A stretch of 64,000 nt of DNA from Sphagnum magellanicum (lineage: Eukaryota; Streptophyta; Sphagnopsida; Sphagnales; Sphagnaceae). Each line of letters starts with the position of its first letter. The first letter of the stretch is position 1. This document shows, piece by piece, positions 22,500 to 35,211 of the stretch. Position numbers and translations under genes: made by a program. The DNA is taken from contig CM038917.1 in assembly GCA_021904315.1 (NCBI GenBank), positions 12,818,041 through 12,882,040 of the forward strand. The letters run 5' to 3'. Under the pieces are notes generated by a model. That model had not been told where the DNA came from, made no database searches, and saw only the letters and a list, made by a program, of their open reading frames with translations.

Positions 22500-23904
22500 G
22501 ATTTAACTTGATTAGATGTTACATTTGCAAGTGGTCAAATGGGTCACACCAATCAAGTTGATTAGTCAAAAATTACACATACCATTCACTATCTAGGGTT
22601 CTAATCAAACTATATCTTTCCATAATTCAAGATGAACAATGTGTTCAAAATGGACCACTTGAAACACTAGGACTTGTAATATAGATTCTTCTTCAATTTT
22701 TTGTCTTGTTACAACAATGATCAATGTGCAAGGTTTTCTTCTTGTTCATTTTGTTGTTGTCAGCTTTGGAGCTTGAAGCAAAATCTTCTTTTATTTTTTG
22801 TTATTTCACCTTGTTGTAGGGCAAAAGTTGTGTAAATTGTAGTAACCTATGTGTTTTCAATTGATTTGATAAACTTGTGATCATTTGAATTTCAATTGCT
22901 CCAATACATCATGCTTAGAAAAAGGATTCAACATTTTGTGTTCAATATTGATAATCCTTCAAAATGAGTCTCTTCAATGTGGTATTTTTTGATTTGGTAC
23001 TTGCAAAGTTTTCCATGGCCAAATGTGATTTAATTTGATGTTATAAATTGTTGTGGAAACTTGAGATACCAATCCTTTTGAGCACAAAAATAAGATGATC
23101 AAAATAACTCTACATGCTCTAGTTACAAATTTCATTATCATGTTTTTCATTTTTTATGTGTGGAAACCACCCATCAAAGTTTCAAACAATGAAATTGAAC
23201 AAACTGAAATAGTCTCTACCATTGCAAAGTGGTTAAATATGAATTATCACTTGGTGTTAACCTTTTGATCTTTTCTCTAAATTGTTGCATCCTTATGGTG
23301 AAATCCATGAAAATTTGAATTTCTCAAAAGATGGAGTGTGAATTGTGAGTTGTAAGGATTGCAAAGACAATGAACGCAAGCTAATCATGGAGCTAGTAGA
23401 AATAGATAATTGTGTTTTACATGATTTACATTGAAACTCAAAAATGTGGAACTACAATGAATGTTACTAAAAAGTTATACCTCACACAAGAACCTTGGGA
23501 ATGTTCATCTTTGTTTTGGTCCCACATTTGTAAATCATCAACGAGTTTAAGATTGAAACTATGTATGTTTATTACATAGCTATGGAAATCTATGTTTTTG
23601 TTTGCATAAATATTTTTTCACCTTTTTATTGTCTATGTAAAACTAATATGCCACACTATTGTATCTTGTATCATGGACTTCACATAAACTATACCAAAAC
23701 CTTTTAAAATAAAAATCTCAATTCCCTTCACAATTCTATTCCATGAAATTTTACACTCATACAACAATTTAGTTATCTCGAGTGAAGGTGTTTCCAAAAG
23801 TCACAAACACCCATTTATATACTAATCAAAAAGGAAGTTTTACACACCACATGGCTCCCCATGGCTCCATATGTGATTCCACATGCACAATAAAAGGCCA
23901 AAGA
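22500..23904. other. AT-rich intergenic DNA, no feature recognised
   Basis: No open frame of note, no repeat ends, and the composition is like the rest of the AT-rich background. Confidence 0.5.
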
Positions 23905-24211
23905 TTTTTCACATGAATAATCATGTGTGAATCAATGCACATTAATATGACAAAAAAATTTCACATGATTTTTCACATGAATTATCATGTGTGAATCAAT
24001 GCACATTAATATGGCAAAAACTTTTCACATGATTTTTCACATGAATTATCATGTGTGAGTCAACGCACATGAATATGGCAAAAACTTTTCACATGACTTT
24101 CCACATGAATTATCATGTGTGAGTTAATGCACATTAATATGGCAAAGACTTTTCACATGATTTTTCACATGAATTATCATGTGTGTGTCATGTGTGAGTC
24201 AATGCGCATAA
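23905..24211. repeat. minisatellite, 64-bp unit, about 4.8 copies
   Basis: Unit starts at 23905, 23969, 24033, 24097 and 24161 are each exactly 64 bp apart. Each unit carries TTTTTCACATGAATTATCAT then GTGTGA, ATGCACATTAATATGGCAAA and TTTTCACATGA. The core TTCACATGAATTATCATGTG is nearly palindromic, so single units can form a hairpin. Units differ by a few substitutions, and the last is cut short with a small internal repeat of GTGTG(A)GTCATGTGTG. It is not a CRISPR: repeats are contiguous without spacers and the genome is eukaryotic. Confidence 0.92.
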
Positions 24212-26029
24212 TTGAAACTATGACCAAACCATCATGAAATCCAACTACCAAGTAAATTGCCAAACTTAATCATTAAGTAATTACATAAGTAATAGTCTAA
24301 TTACATCAAATTACACATTCACCAACAATCAACACTTGTAGCTACTAGTTATTATGCAATGTATCTCCACACATATATATTATCAATACAACAGAAAAAT
24401 CACAATAATTGAAGATATTGCTTGTGCATGTTGCAGTTATGATGAAACTAACATAAATTGAACTTGAAGAACTACTAATGTTGAGAATGATAAAAATGAG
24501 TGTTTCCATGAAGACCACAACCTGATCTTGCTATAACAAATCCTTGTACAAAACAACAACTTGAACTCTAGAAGTTCAAATAGTCCTCCCCCTATATAAC
24601 ATAGTTGAATAACAAGTTCAACATTAATTATATTGTTTTTAGACATGCTGAAATTTTCAAAAAAAAGATATTTTTCTCAAAGAAAATTTTCTTGATGAAG
24701 GAAAATGAAACGTCTTTTGGAACAATTTGGGAACATTTTATTTGTCAAAATGAAATAATTATTCGGCAAGAGACCCAACCTACCTACCTTCCTATTCAAC
24801 TCTTTCATATGTGCACTACTAGGCAAGTGACATATCTCATGAGTGAAAATGTCAATCAGGCAGAGCCCAAAATTTTGTCCCATTTGAAGCTTGCAAAGGC
24901 TGTTGTTGAGGTTCCCTTGGGGAATAGATATGTAAGAAATGGCATACAATCACCTAATAGCTGCTGGTATACTGATACATGTGTGGTGGCCCAGTACTTC
25001 TTTGTTGTACCAATCTCAACTCATTTCCATGAGCTAAGAAAACAAGTGTGCTTTATTTCTGTTATATTTGCTGGTCTCCACAAAACTCCACTACACATAA
25101 ATGTTATCCATACATTGTTAATTGAAACAATATATTTGTGCACAAAATGATATCCAAACTGCTAAACATATAACTGCCATACATCGACCTATGACATACC
25201 CACATATCTTTCGGTGAAGAGATAACTACCACTCCAAGAAATGTTCACCCATGAAATTTGAAAAAATCAAAACTGGAAGGGTTCTCTTTGAGATTATTAT
25301 AGAAACAATTTTTTTCTTAGAACCTTAAGTTCTTAGAATATGATGTCCGTGTGAGTTGGAATCACGGTTATTACAAAATTCAAATAACTTCATCACATTG
25401 GTAACCATGATGGCTTGGGAATAACTTTAGGACTAGTGCATTCCCAAAGTGCGAGCGATGTCGTAGAACTCATTTCAACAAAGAGACCCATATTTTTTGC
25501 ATAAGTATGAGGCTCTAAATTTTGCCGACTTTTTAAGGTTAATCCATTACCAATTTAAATATTACATTACCAATAGGGTATGATCAACTCAAAGCCAATA
25601 GAGTCTGCCCAACATTGGTTCGAATCAGTGAAGGATTAAAATTCTTAGGTGGCTTCCCTTTCAAATTGGATCTAGGTGTAGGTGTACTTACTTACACATA
25701 GCTCATCAGAATTGATTTTTTTCTAGGTACTAGCATTGTACAACCAATGAAAATTGACCATCTATATCAATGACACGCCTAAACCACAAGGAAAAAAACA
25801 TTGCCTTCCCGAGACATGTTCCAAAAACAACAACTACATGCCTCCTAATGCCCTCCACCCCCACCTGACCCCCAAAACTATTGTGTATTTAACAGCTTGG
25901 GCACTTGAAATTTTCTCTCAAACTAACATGTCTAACCCCGGTCAGGAATATTATGATTGTTATTATTATTTTTAAAAATTAAAATTAAAATCATTTAAAA
26001 AAAAAAGATAATGAAGAACAATAAGCTAT
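24212..26029. other. intergenic; contains a 181-codon open frame of unknown status
   Basis: The frame at 24605-25150 (+) is the longest uninterrupted one of the window. Its first third is lysine/phenylalanine-rich and AT-rich; the part from about 24760 has more balanced composition and residues (for example KLAKAVVEVPLGNRYVRNG). I recognise no domain, and no splice sites clearly attach it to other exons. It could be a transposon or gene-fragment remnant or chance. Confidence 0.3.
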
Positions 26030-26145
26030 TTAAAACAGGGCTTTTGGGGGCCAATTCCAGTTTCAGAACCTTTTTTTTCAAAATTTAAAACTGGTACCCA
26101 GTAATCGACACGATAACCGGCCAAAAACCAAACCAACCAACACTG
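26030..26145. mobile_element. hAT-family terminal fragment
   Basis: The stretch ends CCAACCAACACTG, matching the right end of the hAT MITE at 18556-18859, and is preceded by ACTGGTACCCAGTAA and GATAACCGG. These correspond to AGTAACTGGGTAA and GATAACCG before the end of that element. The left terminus was not found, so the copy appears truncated. Confidence 0.5.
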
Positions 26146-27130
26146 GTTTGATGAACCACAACCACTTGTTTGGGCTTTGCTTGGTGAGGAATATATCCAA
26201 ATTGTATATATATATATATCCCCAACTTGATGGGGCCAATGACATGGGCCTTACTTTGATTCAGAATTTGGAATCACCACTTATGTACACCTTCAGATCA
26301 AGGGTTTCCAAATTTACTCTAGTCCTGGATCTCTTATTGTTCTTTCTCCCTTGGATTTGAGTGCATCAAATTGTTCCAACTTTGTGACCCTTCTAACTTT
26401 AACACAAGAAGGTGCTCTTTTCCATTTGTGGGACCCTTTACACACAAGTTGTTTTGAAGAATCTTTGTGATGAAAAGCCATGTATGGGGCTCCCCAAGCC
26501 TAGGGTGAATTTCACGTCACTGGTTGAGTGTTTAATTGGTGACTAGTTTTAGCAGGCGTCTTTGGTTGCTGTATTCTTATCATGCATCAATGGTTGTATA
26601 TAGTGTTTTTGCTTAGGGACAAATTTCAGTGTCGTTTTTCTAACAAATCCTTTGGGAAAATTTTTGAATTTTTTTTTCCCTTAGTGCAAATTTGACTAAT
26701 TTTGCTACTTTTGTGGGAAAGTTTGGCCGATCTTTTTAAATCATGAAAAAAAAACTCTAGTTGTATAGCCTACTTAGGGTGGACACACAAAATCTCATTT
26801 GAGTTACACAATCACTTGAAATGAAAATAGTCTAGGTATCAATGAGCTTAAAACTTTCAAGATGGTAGCACTACAAAGACACATAACTTTCATTTCTTAG
26901 AATCCTTTACCTATCTTATAGGTAGAAATAAGTTGTCATGTGACTTAAAAATGTGTGAATGGGTTTATGGTTTGCTACAAATAAGATGGCATGTAACTTT
27001 AGAAAAAAAGAAATGTTGGGAAAGATAAAATCAGAATGTCCTAATTTGGCTTGTCACTATTGGTTCAAATCACCATGAACACGATTACCAGAATTGGGGA
27101 AAGCACTTTGTATTCCAAAATAGATGTAGC
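26146..27130. other. intergenic DNA between hAT-type relics
   Basis: A short (TA) run lies at about 26201-26219. No gene is recognised; the right part may belong to the N-terminal region of the transposase relic that follows, but no motif was legible. Confidence 0.35.
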
Positions 27131-28435
27131 TTGTTTGTTTTGCTTTATTTTGGTAGGTTCAATGTCCAAGCTATGAATGTTGGTGGAATGTGGGCACCTT
27201 GTTTGCTATTTTGTGTGGCGCACACTAGTATGCTTATCAACTTTGTTTGTTTATTCTTCATGAGAGATTTGGTGGTGCAAAAGACAATTAATTTTGTGGA
27301 TTATATTGAGGTGATAAAAGAGTTTCAAAAGATGGATTTAAGGAGGTGAAGATTGTTCGAAAGGCATTAGTGAAATCAAAGTACTCAATAACCTTATGTT
27401 TTTATTTGGTAGAGAGAATTTGACATGCTCTAGATATGTGCTTGGTCAACATGTAGTTATTGTTTTTGTGTTGATTGTTGAGAAAATGCCATAGTCATTG
27501 CCTTATTCGAAGTAATCCCTAAGGTTCTCATTTTGCCCGTTGCATATAAGAGTTTAAGGATTCAAAAAATTGGAAAGAAACATGGATAATGTAACAAGAG
27601 ATAGTGGAATTGATGAAAAACTATGAGGGATTGAAGAGCTTGTTTGAGTTGGCATCATATTCTTAAGTTGTGCATGCTCGATAACCAAGAAATTGATAGT
27701 GTGGGGAAATTCATGTGGGTGAAAGCAAGTGAGACCTAATTTTCTTTTGGGAACTCCAAGTGCAAAATTGTTGGTACTTCATATCCACCATCTTGTTGGG
27801 GATTTTGGAAATCGATGGTCAAAGATGAGTGATTATGTGGGTGGTAATAAACCTTTTTTATTGAAATTAGTTTTGACAAAAAGCCCATATGGGCAATGGT
27901 GGTTGGGAGATCACTTTCAATTGCTGTGGTATGCTATAATGGGGTTGAATCATAAATCTATGATGTCATAGTAAGATTTGATAGTTCAAGAGAAGGTCAA
28001 AAGCAAATGTGATCCAATAGATCTTCTAGAATTTAAGTGGTAGTTTAGTTACAGTTTAGGAGCACAAAATCTCAATGTTTTGATTGAGAGGAAATCTTTG
28101 TTTTCTTTAAGAAACAATTTAAATGATGAACAACTTGAATGAAACATTATGGAATTCATGACTAAACAAGATATATGAGTTTTTCCTTTCCTATCTTTTT
28201 ATATGCTTAAAGTGGAGAGGAAGACATTTGTAATTAGGTAGTTGTTTTGGCTATGCTTGGAATGTGGGAGGATGGCTATGGAATTAATGGAATGCACTCA
28301 ATTTTAGATGAGAGGTGTGTGGTGTGGAGCAAAGGTGCTCATGAACAAGAAGCTTTTTTTATCGACTTTGACAAGCATGTTCAAGGGAAAAATTCTCTAT
28401 GTGACAATGTGATTGTTTTTCATATTAGGTTATGA
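27131..28435 (+). pseudogene. decayed hAT-like transposase
   Basis: Conceptual translation in shifting frames gives fragments in an order resembling plant hAT transposases. First is a W-x-PC ... AH segment (MWAPCLLFCVAHT at about 27187). It is followed by a helix-like stretch DLVVQKTINFVDYIEVIKEF at about 27268, then VRKALVKSKYSIT in another frame at about 27355, a WW-containing segment (QWWLGDHFQLLW at about 27892), and VIVFHIRL at about 28409. Known hAT proteins have a WxPC(V/A)AHxxxL motif before a 'VxxIVxxxKxS' helix region and a WW...LQxLA motif in the dimerisation domain. Many stops and frameshifts make it inactive. The assignment rests on motif order, not on a search; the last part (28247-28435) is weakly supported. 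Confidence 0.4.
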
Positions 28436-30383
28436 TGTGAAGTATGCATTATAGGTGGAATGTTTGATTGTAATTTCTGTTGTGCTAGTTATGTAACTCC
28501 TCTACAATGTGTAATAAAAAAAACTTGGAGATGGCAAGGAAATGATGAAAATTTCAGGGATTTTCACAATCCATGTGAAAATTTGGGAATGTGAAGAGAT
28601 CAAGGGTTTTGAAATTTCAAAGGGATGGAGTGGCATAATCTAGTCAAAGTGGCAATAGTTGTTGATGAATGATTAAATAATTAGATTGAGATACAAAGAG
28701 AGAAGGTAAATGAAGGTTAACAAAATGTATAGAATCAATACACATGGGTAAAAACATAGTTAGGTGGTTCACTTTTGATATTTTGAAAACTCCACATCTT
28801 ACAATAATTACAATTCTTTCAATTATAATAATTATCAAACTATATATCTTATAATTATCCTTTATGTGTTTGGTCACAAAATTCATGAAAGCCTGGAGAT
28901 TTCAATGTGAAATGGAAAACAAATGATAAAAAATGATGAAAATCATGACATATTAAATTTTTTAAGTGAAACTTTCTTCTATTGAAAAAGTGCATTCACT
29001 CTTAAATTCTTCATTTGAAGGTGGCCTATTTTATTTTATTTTTGACACTATTATGACATATTTTTTTAGTTCACATTTTCAACTTTCTTTTTGTGACAAA
29101 CCTGATGCCATCACTTCAAAAGTCCATTATGAATCTTTTTTTTCTTAGAAGTCATCCACAATTTTTAACATGATTCCCATAATTAAAGTTTATTACAACA
29201 TGGATAATTTAAAAATTGACAATGTTAATGTTCAATATGGGGTTACATTTTAATTCATCTACAATCCAAAAAACTACAATTGTGACAATTTAAACTATCC
29301 ATTTAATTGTGTTTTTCACTCACATGACATAATCTTTAGGCTTTGGAAGTTGGTATCATGATTGGGTTTTTTGTTGTTCATTACATACTTGTGTTTGAGT
29401 CATTTCAAATCCTAAAGAAAGGAATGGGTTTGGGTATTCAAATGTCAAGTATAGATTGGGAGATTGTGGAGTGAAGGAAAGGTATCAACTTACCCCAAGA
29501 ATAGGTGTCAAGTGAATTTGTAATATGCTCTTCAATTGCCCCATGCAATGTAGGTTTGTTAATAGTAGCAAAAAAACTATATGTAGGAAGGAAAATATAT
29601 ATGTCAATTGTCTAAAGTGGATTAGAATTATCCAAGTGGTATGCTCATGAAGAAAAGGTCGAGAAGATAAAATGAGCCAAATATGATATGTTCTAAAATT
29701 TGATCCAAGAATGTCATCTTCATTTTTAAATGAACACTATGGATGTTCACAAAATTTCATAGAATAATGTTGTTGTGTCTACTCTAGTGAGTGTTTGGCA
29801 AAGGAACTTTGAACTCGATTCATGTGTATTGGGTGTATATAACAATGTAATACACTCATTGTAGTAGTTCAACAAATGAAGTTAAGTCTCCTTACATGGT
29901 ATCATTATAACCATTATCTTTCATTTAAAACTAACATATGTCTCCTACTGTCATGAGAATTAACCTCAATTGCTACCAAATTGAATTACATAAAGTTGAA
30001 GATTTAAAAGGGGAGAGACAGAGTTGATAAGGTTTGCATAATTGAATAGTTGAATATTTCCTTCCTCTTTGGTTATAATCAACCATGCATGCTCCACAAA
30101 GTTTAATGTCAAATGTCAACTAGTTTTGTGTGGTTTTTCAATTATGTTAATAATCTTTCATTCTAGATTTTTTAAATATAAAATTCATCAACTTTGTTGT
30201 CACACTTTTTTTCCTACATGTACTTAATGTGTTTAATGGCTACACCACCACCTTGCATGTGGTTCATGTGTGTTCAATTTGTTACCTACTAGCTCATATT
30301 AAATGTTTGAAAAATGAATTTTTCATGCAATTGAAAAAAGTGGCCAAGTTTAGTCTCATGATTTGTAATTTCAATGTTTTAAT
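28436..30383. other. AT-rich intergenic DNA, no feature recognised
   Basis: Short chance ORFs only. A small inverted stretch of AATTATAATAATT type lies near 28805-28850. No mobile element ends were supported. Confidence 0.5.
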
Positions 30384-30620
30384 CAATGTTGGGCAATTTG
30401 TTGATTTGTTAAGAACCTTTGGTTCTAATTTTTTGAAACTTTTTAAGATCTTAGAACCAATGTTGTTGAATTTTTCCTTCTTGAAGAGAACATGTAATCT
30501 GAGTTTTGACATTTAAAAATTTTTGGTTGGTTTTCTAGGTGTGGGTTTGAGCCCAATTCTTCAAATTCATAAACCTATGATTTTGGTTTTAGTAGTTTTT
30601 TTTTTAATTCAAAAAGCTTT
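30384..30620. mobile_element. degraded hAT-family sequence
   Basis: Begins TGTTGGGCAATTTG, similar to the CAGTGTTGGG left end of the hAT MITE, followed by TTAAGAACC / GGTTCTAA-type motifs and GAGCCCAATTC. There is no right terminus or target duplication. The pair of ORFs on both strands here are mirror shadows. Confidence 0.35.
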
Positions 30621-31064
30621 GGGCCCAATGAAAAAACAAAGCATGTTTCCATGTATGTATTAACATTCCCCAAGGCTAGAAATTTTACACTTGTACAAAG
30701 TTTTACAAGTTAAAATTGAAAAGCATGACTTGGTAATACAACAAATTAAAAGCAAAAATTACTTATAAAATTAACTTGCTTGTTGAATTTTCAAGAAGGT
30801 TCAATGTACCTAATGCTTATTGAAAGAAATTGAACTTGTTTCAAGATTTTATTTCTAATGTTTTGAATTTAGTTTTAGTTCTAACAAAATGGTAATTCCA
30901 AGGCCTAAGGGTAGAATTTTTTTTGAATTTAGAAAATACATGAGTAAAAATATATTGTGCCATATATAGGTTGTTGGGTAAAAAATATAATTTGATTAAT
31001 TATATCAAAAGGTTGTGTTTATTCTAAAAACCAATTTATAGTTAATATAGAGTATACATTAATC

Positions 31065-31067
<3 letters not shown>
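30621..31067. other. AT-rich intergenic DNA
   Basis: Nothing beyond background AT-rich sequence seen. Confidence 0.5.

Positions 31068-31145
<78 letters not shown>
31068..31145. repeat. (TA)39 microsatellite
   Basis: 78 bp of uninterrupted alternating T and A. It is able to extrude as a cruciform and prone to length change; the exact count depends on the assembly. Confidence 0.95.
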
Positions 31146-31149
<4 letters not shown>

Positions 31150-34100
31150 GTGTTTCTAAAATTAGGTATTGGTTGTTAGGAGGTTCAATTAATATCAATA
31201 GGTTCAATTTAATGAATTTAAGTTAATAAATAAACTAGTACTAGTAAGTGTACCTATGATTCCTTTAGGTCAATCATGCACGGCAATTGTAAATGGCTTG
31301 TTTCATGTCCATGTGGCATGTGTCATGTGGTAGGTCAAAATGACATCACCATAAAAACATTGTGTGTGACCCTCATAAATTCTAGGACTATTGATTAGGA
31401 TTGTTGCTACCTCAATTATTGCAAACACCACAACTCAAGAAGCTACAAATTATGTACAAATGAAACTAAAGTTCCATGTTACATTTCCATCCCCCAAAAT
31501 TGCTAGTTGCATTCTTCAACTTGTTAATGGCCCCCTTGTTGAAGGTTTACATTGACCATAGGAACTATAGTAATATGCCACATTTGACTATCATTGTTCA
31601 TTTTGAAATAACTTTCAAAAGATTTGAAATTTGAAGCACAAATATAATGATGTTTTGTCTCAAATTGGTTTATTCCAATTTTCATATGAGTTTTCAATGC
31701 CGAAAATCTTGATTGTGGTAAATCAAGATTTGACCTACTTTTTAAAAATAGGTGTCACACTTTGTCAGTAGTCTTATGCTTTTTGTTGGTTTTGAATGAA
31801 ATGGAATGGTTGATGGCTAAAAACAATAAATATGTATGTTATTTATTGGGTACAAATTGTGATTTATCCATCCAAGGGAGTAGATGGTTATATTATTTCC
31901 AATAGTTTTAATCTTTTCATAACATTTTTCAAACCCTTGAAAAATGAGGGTTGTCATATCATGACTCATATGTTCCTTCTTTGTTATCAATTATGAAAAT
32001 CTAAATATATATAAGGTATCAAAGTTTGTTGTAAAAATAAAATAAAATAATATATACAGTGGTTTAAATGTGTGCATATTTTTTTAAAAAGTAATAATAA
32101 GATGAAAAAAAAATACTCAACCTATAACCCCTTTAAAATACCTTATTTGGTGCAAGGTAATGTAAAATTTTAGCATTTAATGTCCCCCCAAGTTCTAAGG
32201 TTTGGTCCATTGTGTTGGTTCCACCAAAAATATAGAAATTGATATTGATGTTGGGTCAAGATTGAATTGCAAGAATCTAAACCTAAACCCTTGAGTTTAT
32301 CACTTCAAACTTACCAACATTGTTCCAAACCTTCAACTTTAATCCTTAATATTTTCGCAAAAAAAAGAAGCATCTAGTTTTTGAGTATTTTCAATGAATT
32401 GGTAATTTTCATGAATTTGGCCAAAAACCAATGGTTCAAGGTACTTGTTGTTTGATCCAAATCTTAAAACCCAACCCTAGAACTAAAAGTCAAAACCAAT
32501 TCTATGATTTTTGAAAACCATCAATTAAAAGTGTACATAGATCATGTGCCATTACCCATTAATTTTTAGTTCCAAGAAGTCAGAACCTCCCAATGCTAGT
32601 ATTTACCAATGATGTTGTTCAATTCTTGATTTAAAAATGAATCTCTAGTTTTAGTTGTGAGTTTTTAAAAGTTTTAGATGGAACCTCTAACCTGGTCTTG
32701 AAACCAAGTCTTTGGATTCCGAACTTCCAATTCTAATCTTTTTTAATAGAATTGGAACCTAGTCCAATTGAAGATTAAATCCAGTTCCATCTCCATTATA
32801 CCCAACTAAACCTAAATTTTCTTATGTGGTATTATTGTGTTCAACGAATTCACACAATCCAAGATAGAGATTATGCAATATTAATTATGTATAACCAATT
32901 GAAACTAATTACTTGCATAACAAGTAGGGTCAAGCTTTTATTTGAAGATTATCTACCTAAAGAACTTGAACCTATTTAAAATGAGACAACACCTGTCTTA
33001 GGCTAGTGGGTGGGGTTTGAGCAATTTTGATTCCTAGCCAAAATGTGGCCAAACATAGTATGGCTCATGGGTAAAGTAGGGGCCAAAATTGGGCAAACCT
33101 TGCCCATTCCTTGGTGTTGAAATTTGCTTCAAAATTGTCAAGGCTCATGTTGAATGATAGATTCAACATGACAATTAATTGATCTAGAAGGAAAAATCCC
33201 TAACAACTATTAGTGTAGTTGGGTTGGACTCTGATTGGTAATTTCAACCATAACCACTTTGAACAAGGGGATATTATTAAATTCATAAACCTTCATTTCC
33301 TTTAACATGATTGATACCTCTTTCTCACATTTTCAAAGTGAAGCTTAAATTAAAACCTAAATATATATTTAATTATTAGAGTACATTCCATATATCCAGA
33401 ATTTTTTCCTTGGTCACAAGGTTCTAGTGAAAGAATGTAATTATGCCATTATGACATTATGACACTACATTTATTTTAAATATTTGGGCCAGATAAAATA
33501 TTTCAATTAGATATAGATTTTTTTTTGGTAATGACCAAAAAACTAATAAGTTTTCGACAAAACTTTTGTACTTTTCTGGTTTGAAAAAAATGGAATCTAC
33601 AATCTTCTTATTTGGAAAATAAATAATTCATTCTCTATTCTAAAAGTGTGTACAATGTCATTCCGCAAAAATTTCTTTCTTCATTTGCCTTGTTTTAGTT
33701 ATGAATACACCCCACGTTTTCAATTTATTTTTTAATTTCAAAAAAAAATTGTTAATTGAGATGTTATATTATAATTTTGCAAAGTGGATTTTTTTCCTCA
33801 TTTTCATTATAATTGGTTTTACATACACTTTTTTGGTTCAATTTTGAATATAACATTAGAGATTCAAGCCGTACGTTATACCTTGTAGTATGAATTATGA
33901 TTATGGTAACTAAAATTGCGATATATCCTAATCATGTAGTACTAATCATGATTAATATTAATTGAATGGGTACAAGTACATGTTTTTCATGAGTGCATGA
34001 TTAAAGTTAGGACATGATTAAAGTCAAAGTCGCAAAATGTTTTAGTCACAAACAAATAGATGGGTAAGATTTTATGGAGACGATTTTGCGATTTTAAAAC

Positions 34101-34823
34101 CCAAAGTGCAAAAAGTATTGAATATTGATCTTTGTCATTGAAAATTGCATAGTTGGAACAAGCGGCCATTGGGAGGTTTCGCTCTTGGTTTGGTCAAGTT
34201 CACTTGTAATGTGAAGTGATGGCATAGAATACACTCGAGGTGTGAATCAAATTTGGGGAAAACCATTCTTGAATAGCCTTGATAGGATCCATTACCACCA
34301 AAGTGAATGGCAGCATCCACTAAGGAGGCTTGCCGCGTTCTTTGGTGGAATGGGCCCTATCCATAGTACAATACATAATTGGTTATAATGGCTAGCCTAA
34401 AATCAAACACAATTGTGAATGGAGTCTAGCCTTTTTTTGTTTTTGCATCATGATGATAATTTTGGTGGGGATAGTTGTTGGCTTATTTAACTATAAAGTG
34501 TGATGTGATGATGAAATCATGTTGTTGACATTTTGATACTAAAATAGGTACAAGTTTTTGACATCAAATAGAGCATAAACTAGCTAGCCAAGGTGAGTGA
34601 AAATTCTTGGAAATCATAGTTTTGGATTATAGGTAAAAAGAGTTCTATGCTTGCCTCTATAATGCTGAATGAACATAAGGTTCCATGGCACATCACTTTA
34701 AAGATGAATCTTTAACCCCCCCCCCGCCTGATAAGCCAAAAACAACAGTTTTTTCGGAATTTCAAAATCATGCACCAAGTCAAAGAAAAAAATTATTTTT
34801 CGGCCATGTAAATTGAAGTCATA
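31146..34823. other. AT-rich intergenic DNA with GGAACC/TTGGACC-type decayed repeats
   Basis: At about 32200-32810 there is repeated wording such as GGTTCCACC, GGAACCTC, AATTGGAACCTAG and CCAGTTCC, as in the hAT-like repeats, without clear ends. A short C run (ACCCCCCCCCG) lies near 34715. No protein gene is recognised. Confidence 0.45.
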
Positions 34824-35211
34824 AGAGCATCTCCAGCTTTGCTCAGTATGTGATCCTGCACAGTAAAATTAGATGAACAAAATCCAACAACATATGCCGG
34901 TTTGACTCAGGAAATTGGTTTTGGCTCAGCATAATTGCACAGGTTGCCGTGGCTGGTAAAAGGCGCAGCAGCTCTGTGCACCTGCAGAAAAGAGTGTGTT
35001 AAATATGATCTAACTGCTGCTCAGTGTTTCTGATTGGTCCAGGTGGTTTGCTATTAGTAGTCCCCCACCTATTTGCTGTCCCAGTTTCAATTTTATTGGT
35101 GGGGTTGCAAAAGAGTACATAACCAAACTTGGATGTGAAAACTATTTTTGCAGGGTCATATACTGAGCACCGATGGAGATGCTGAAGGCTGAGCACTGCT
35201 GGAGATGCTCT
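34824..35211. mobile_element. MITE, TIR AGAGCATCTCCAGC (copy 1)
   Basis: Left end AGAGCATCTCCAGC and right end GCTGGAGATGCTCT are exact 14-bp inverted repeats bounding 388 bp of non-coding DNA. Internal text such as TGATTGGTCC, TTTGCTATTAGTAG and GGTGGGG is shared with the copy at 43725. Ends of this GAGCATCTCC type are widespread in plant MITEs. Flanks (ATA / AGG) do not show an obvious target duplication, so the superfamily is not assigned; PIF/Harbinger would need a TWA duplication, which is only approximate here. Confidence 0.85.

Noticed and set aside
23905-24211. CRISPR-like array
   Set aside because: Repeats are contiguous 64-bp units without unique spacers, in a plant nuclear sequence.
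25610-25640. tRNA gene suggested by a GGTTCGAATC B-box-like string
   Set aside because: No A box, no cloverleaf pairing and no acceptor stem could be drawn around it.
31068-31145. Matrix attachment or replication origin role for the (TA)39 tract
   Set aside because: A simple microsatellite alone is not evidence of either role.
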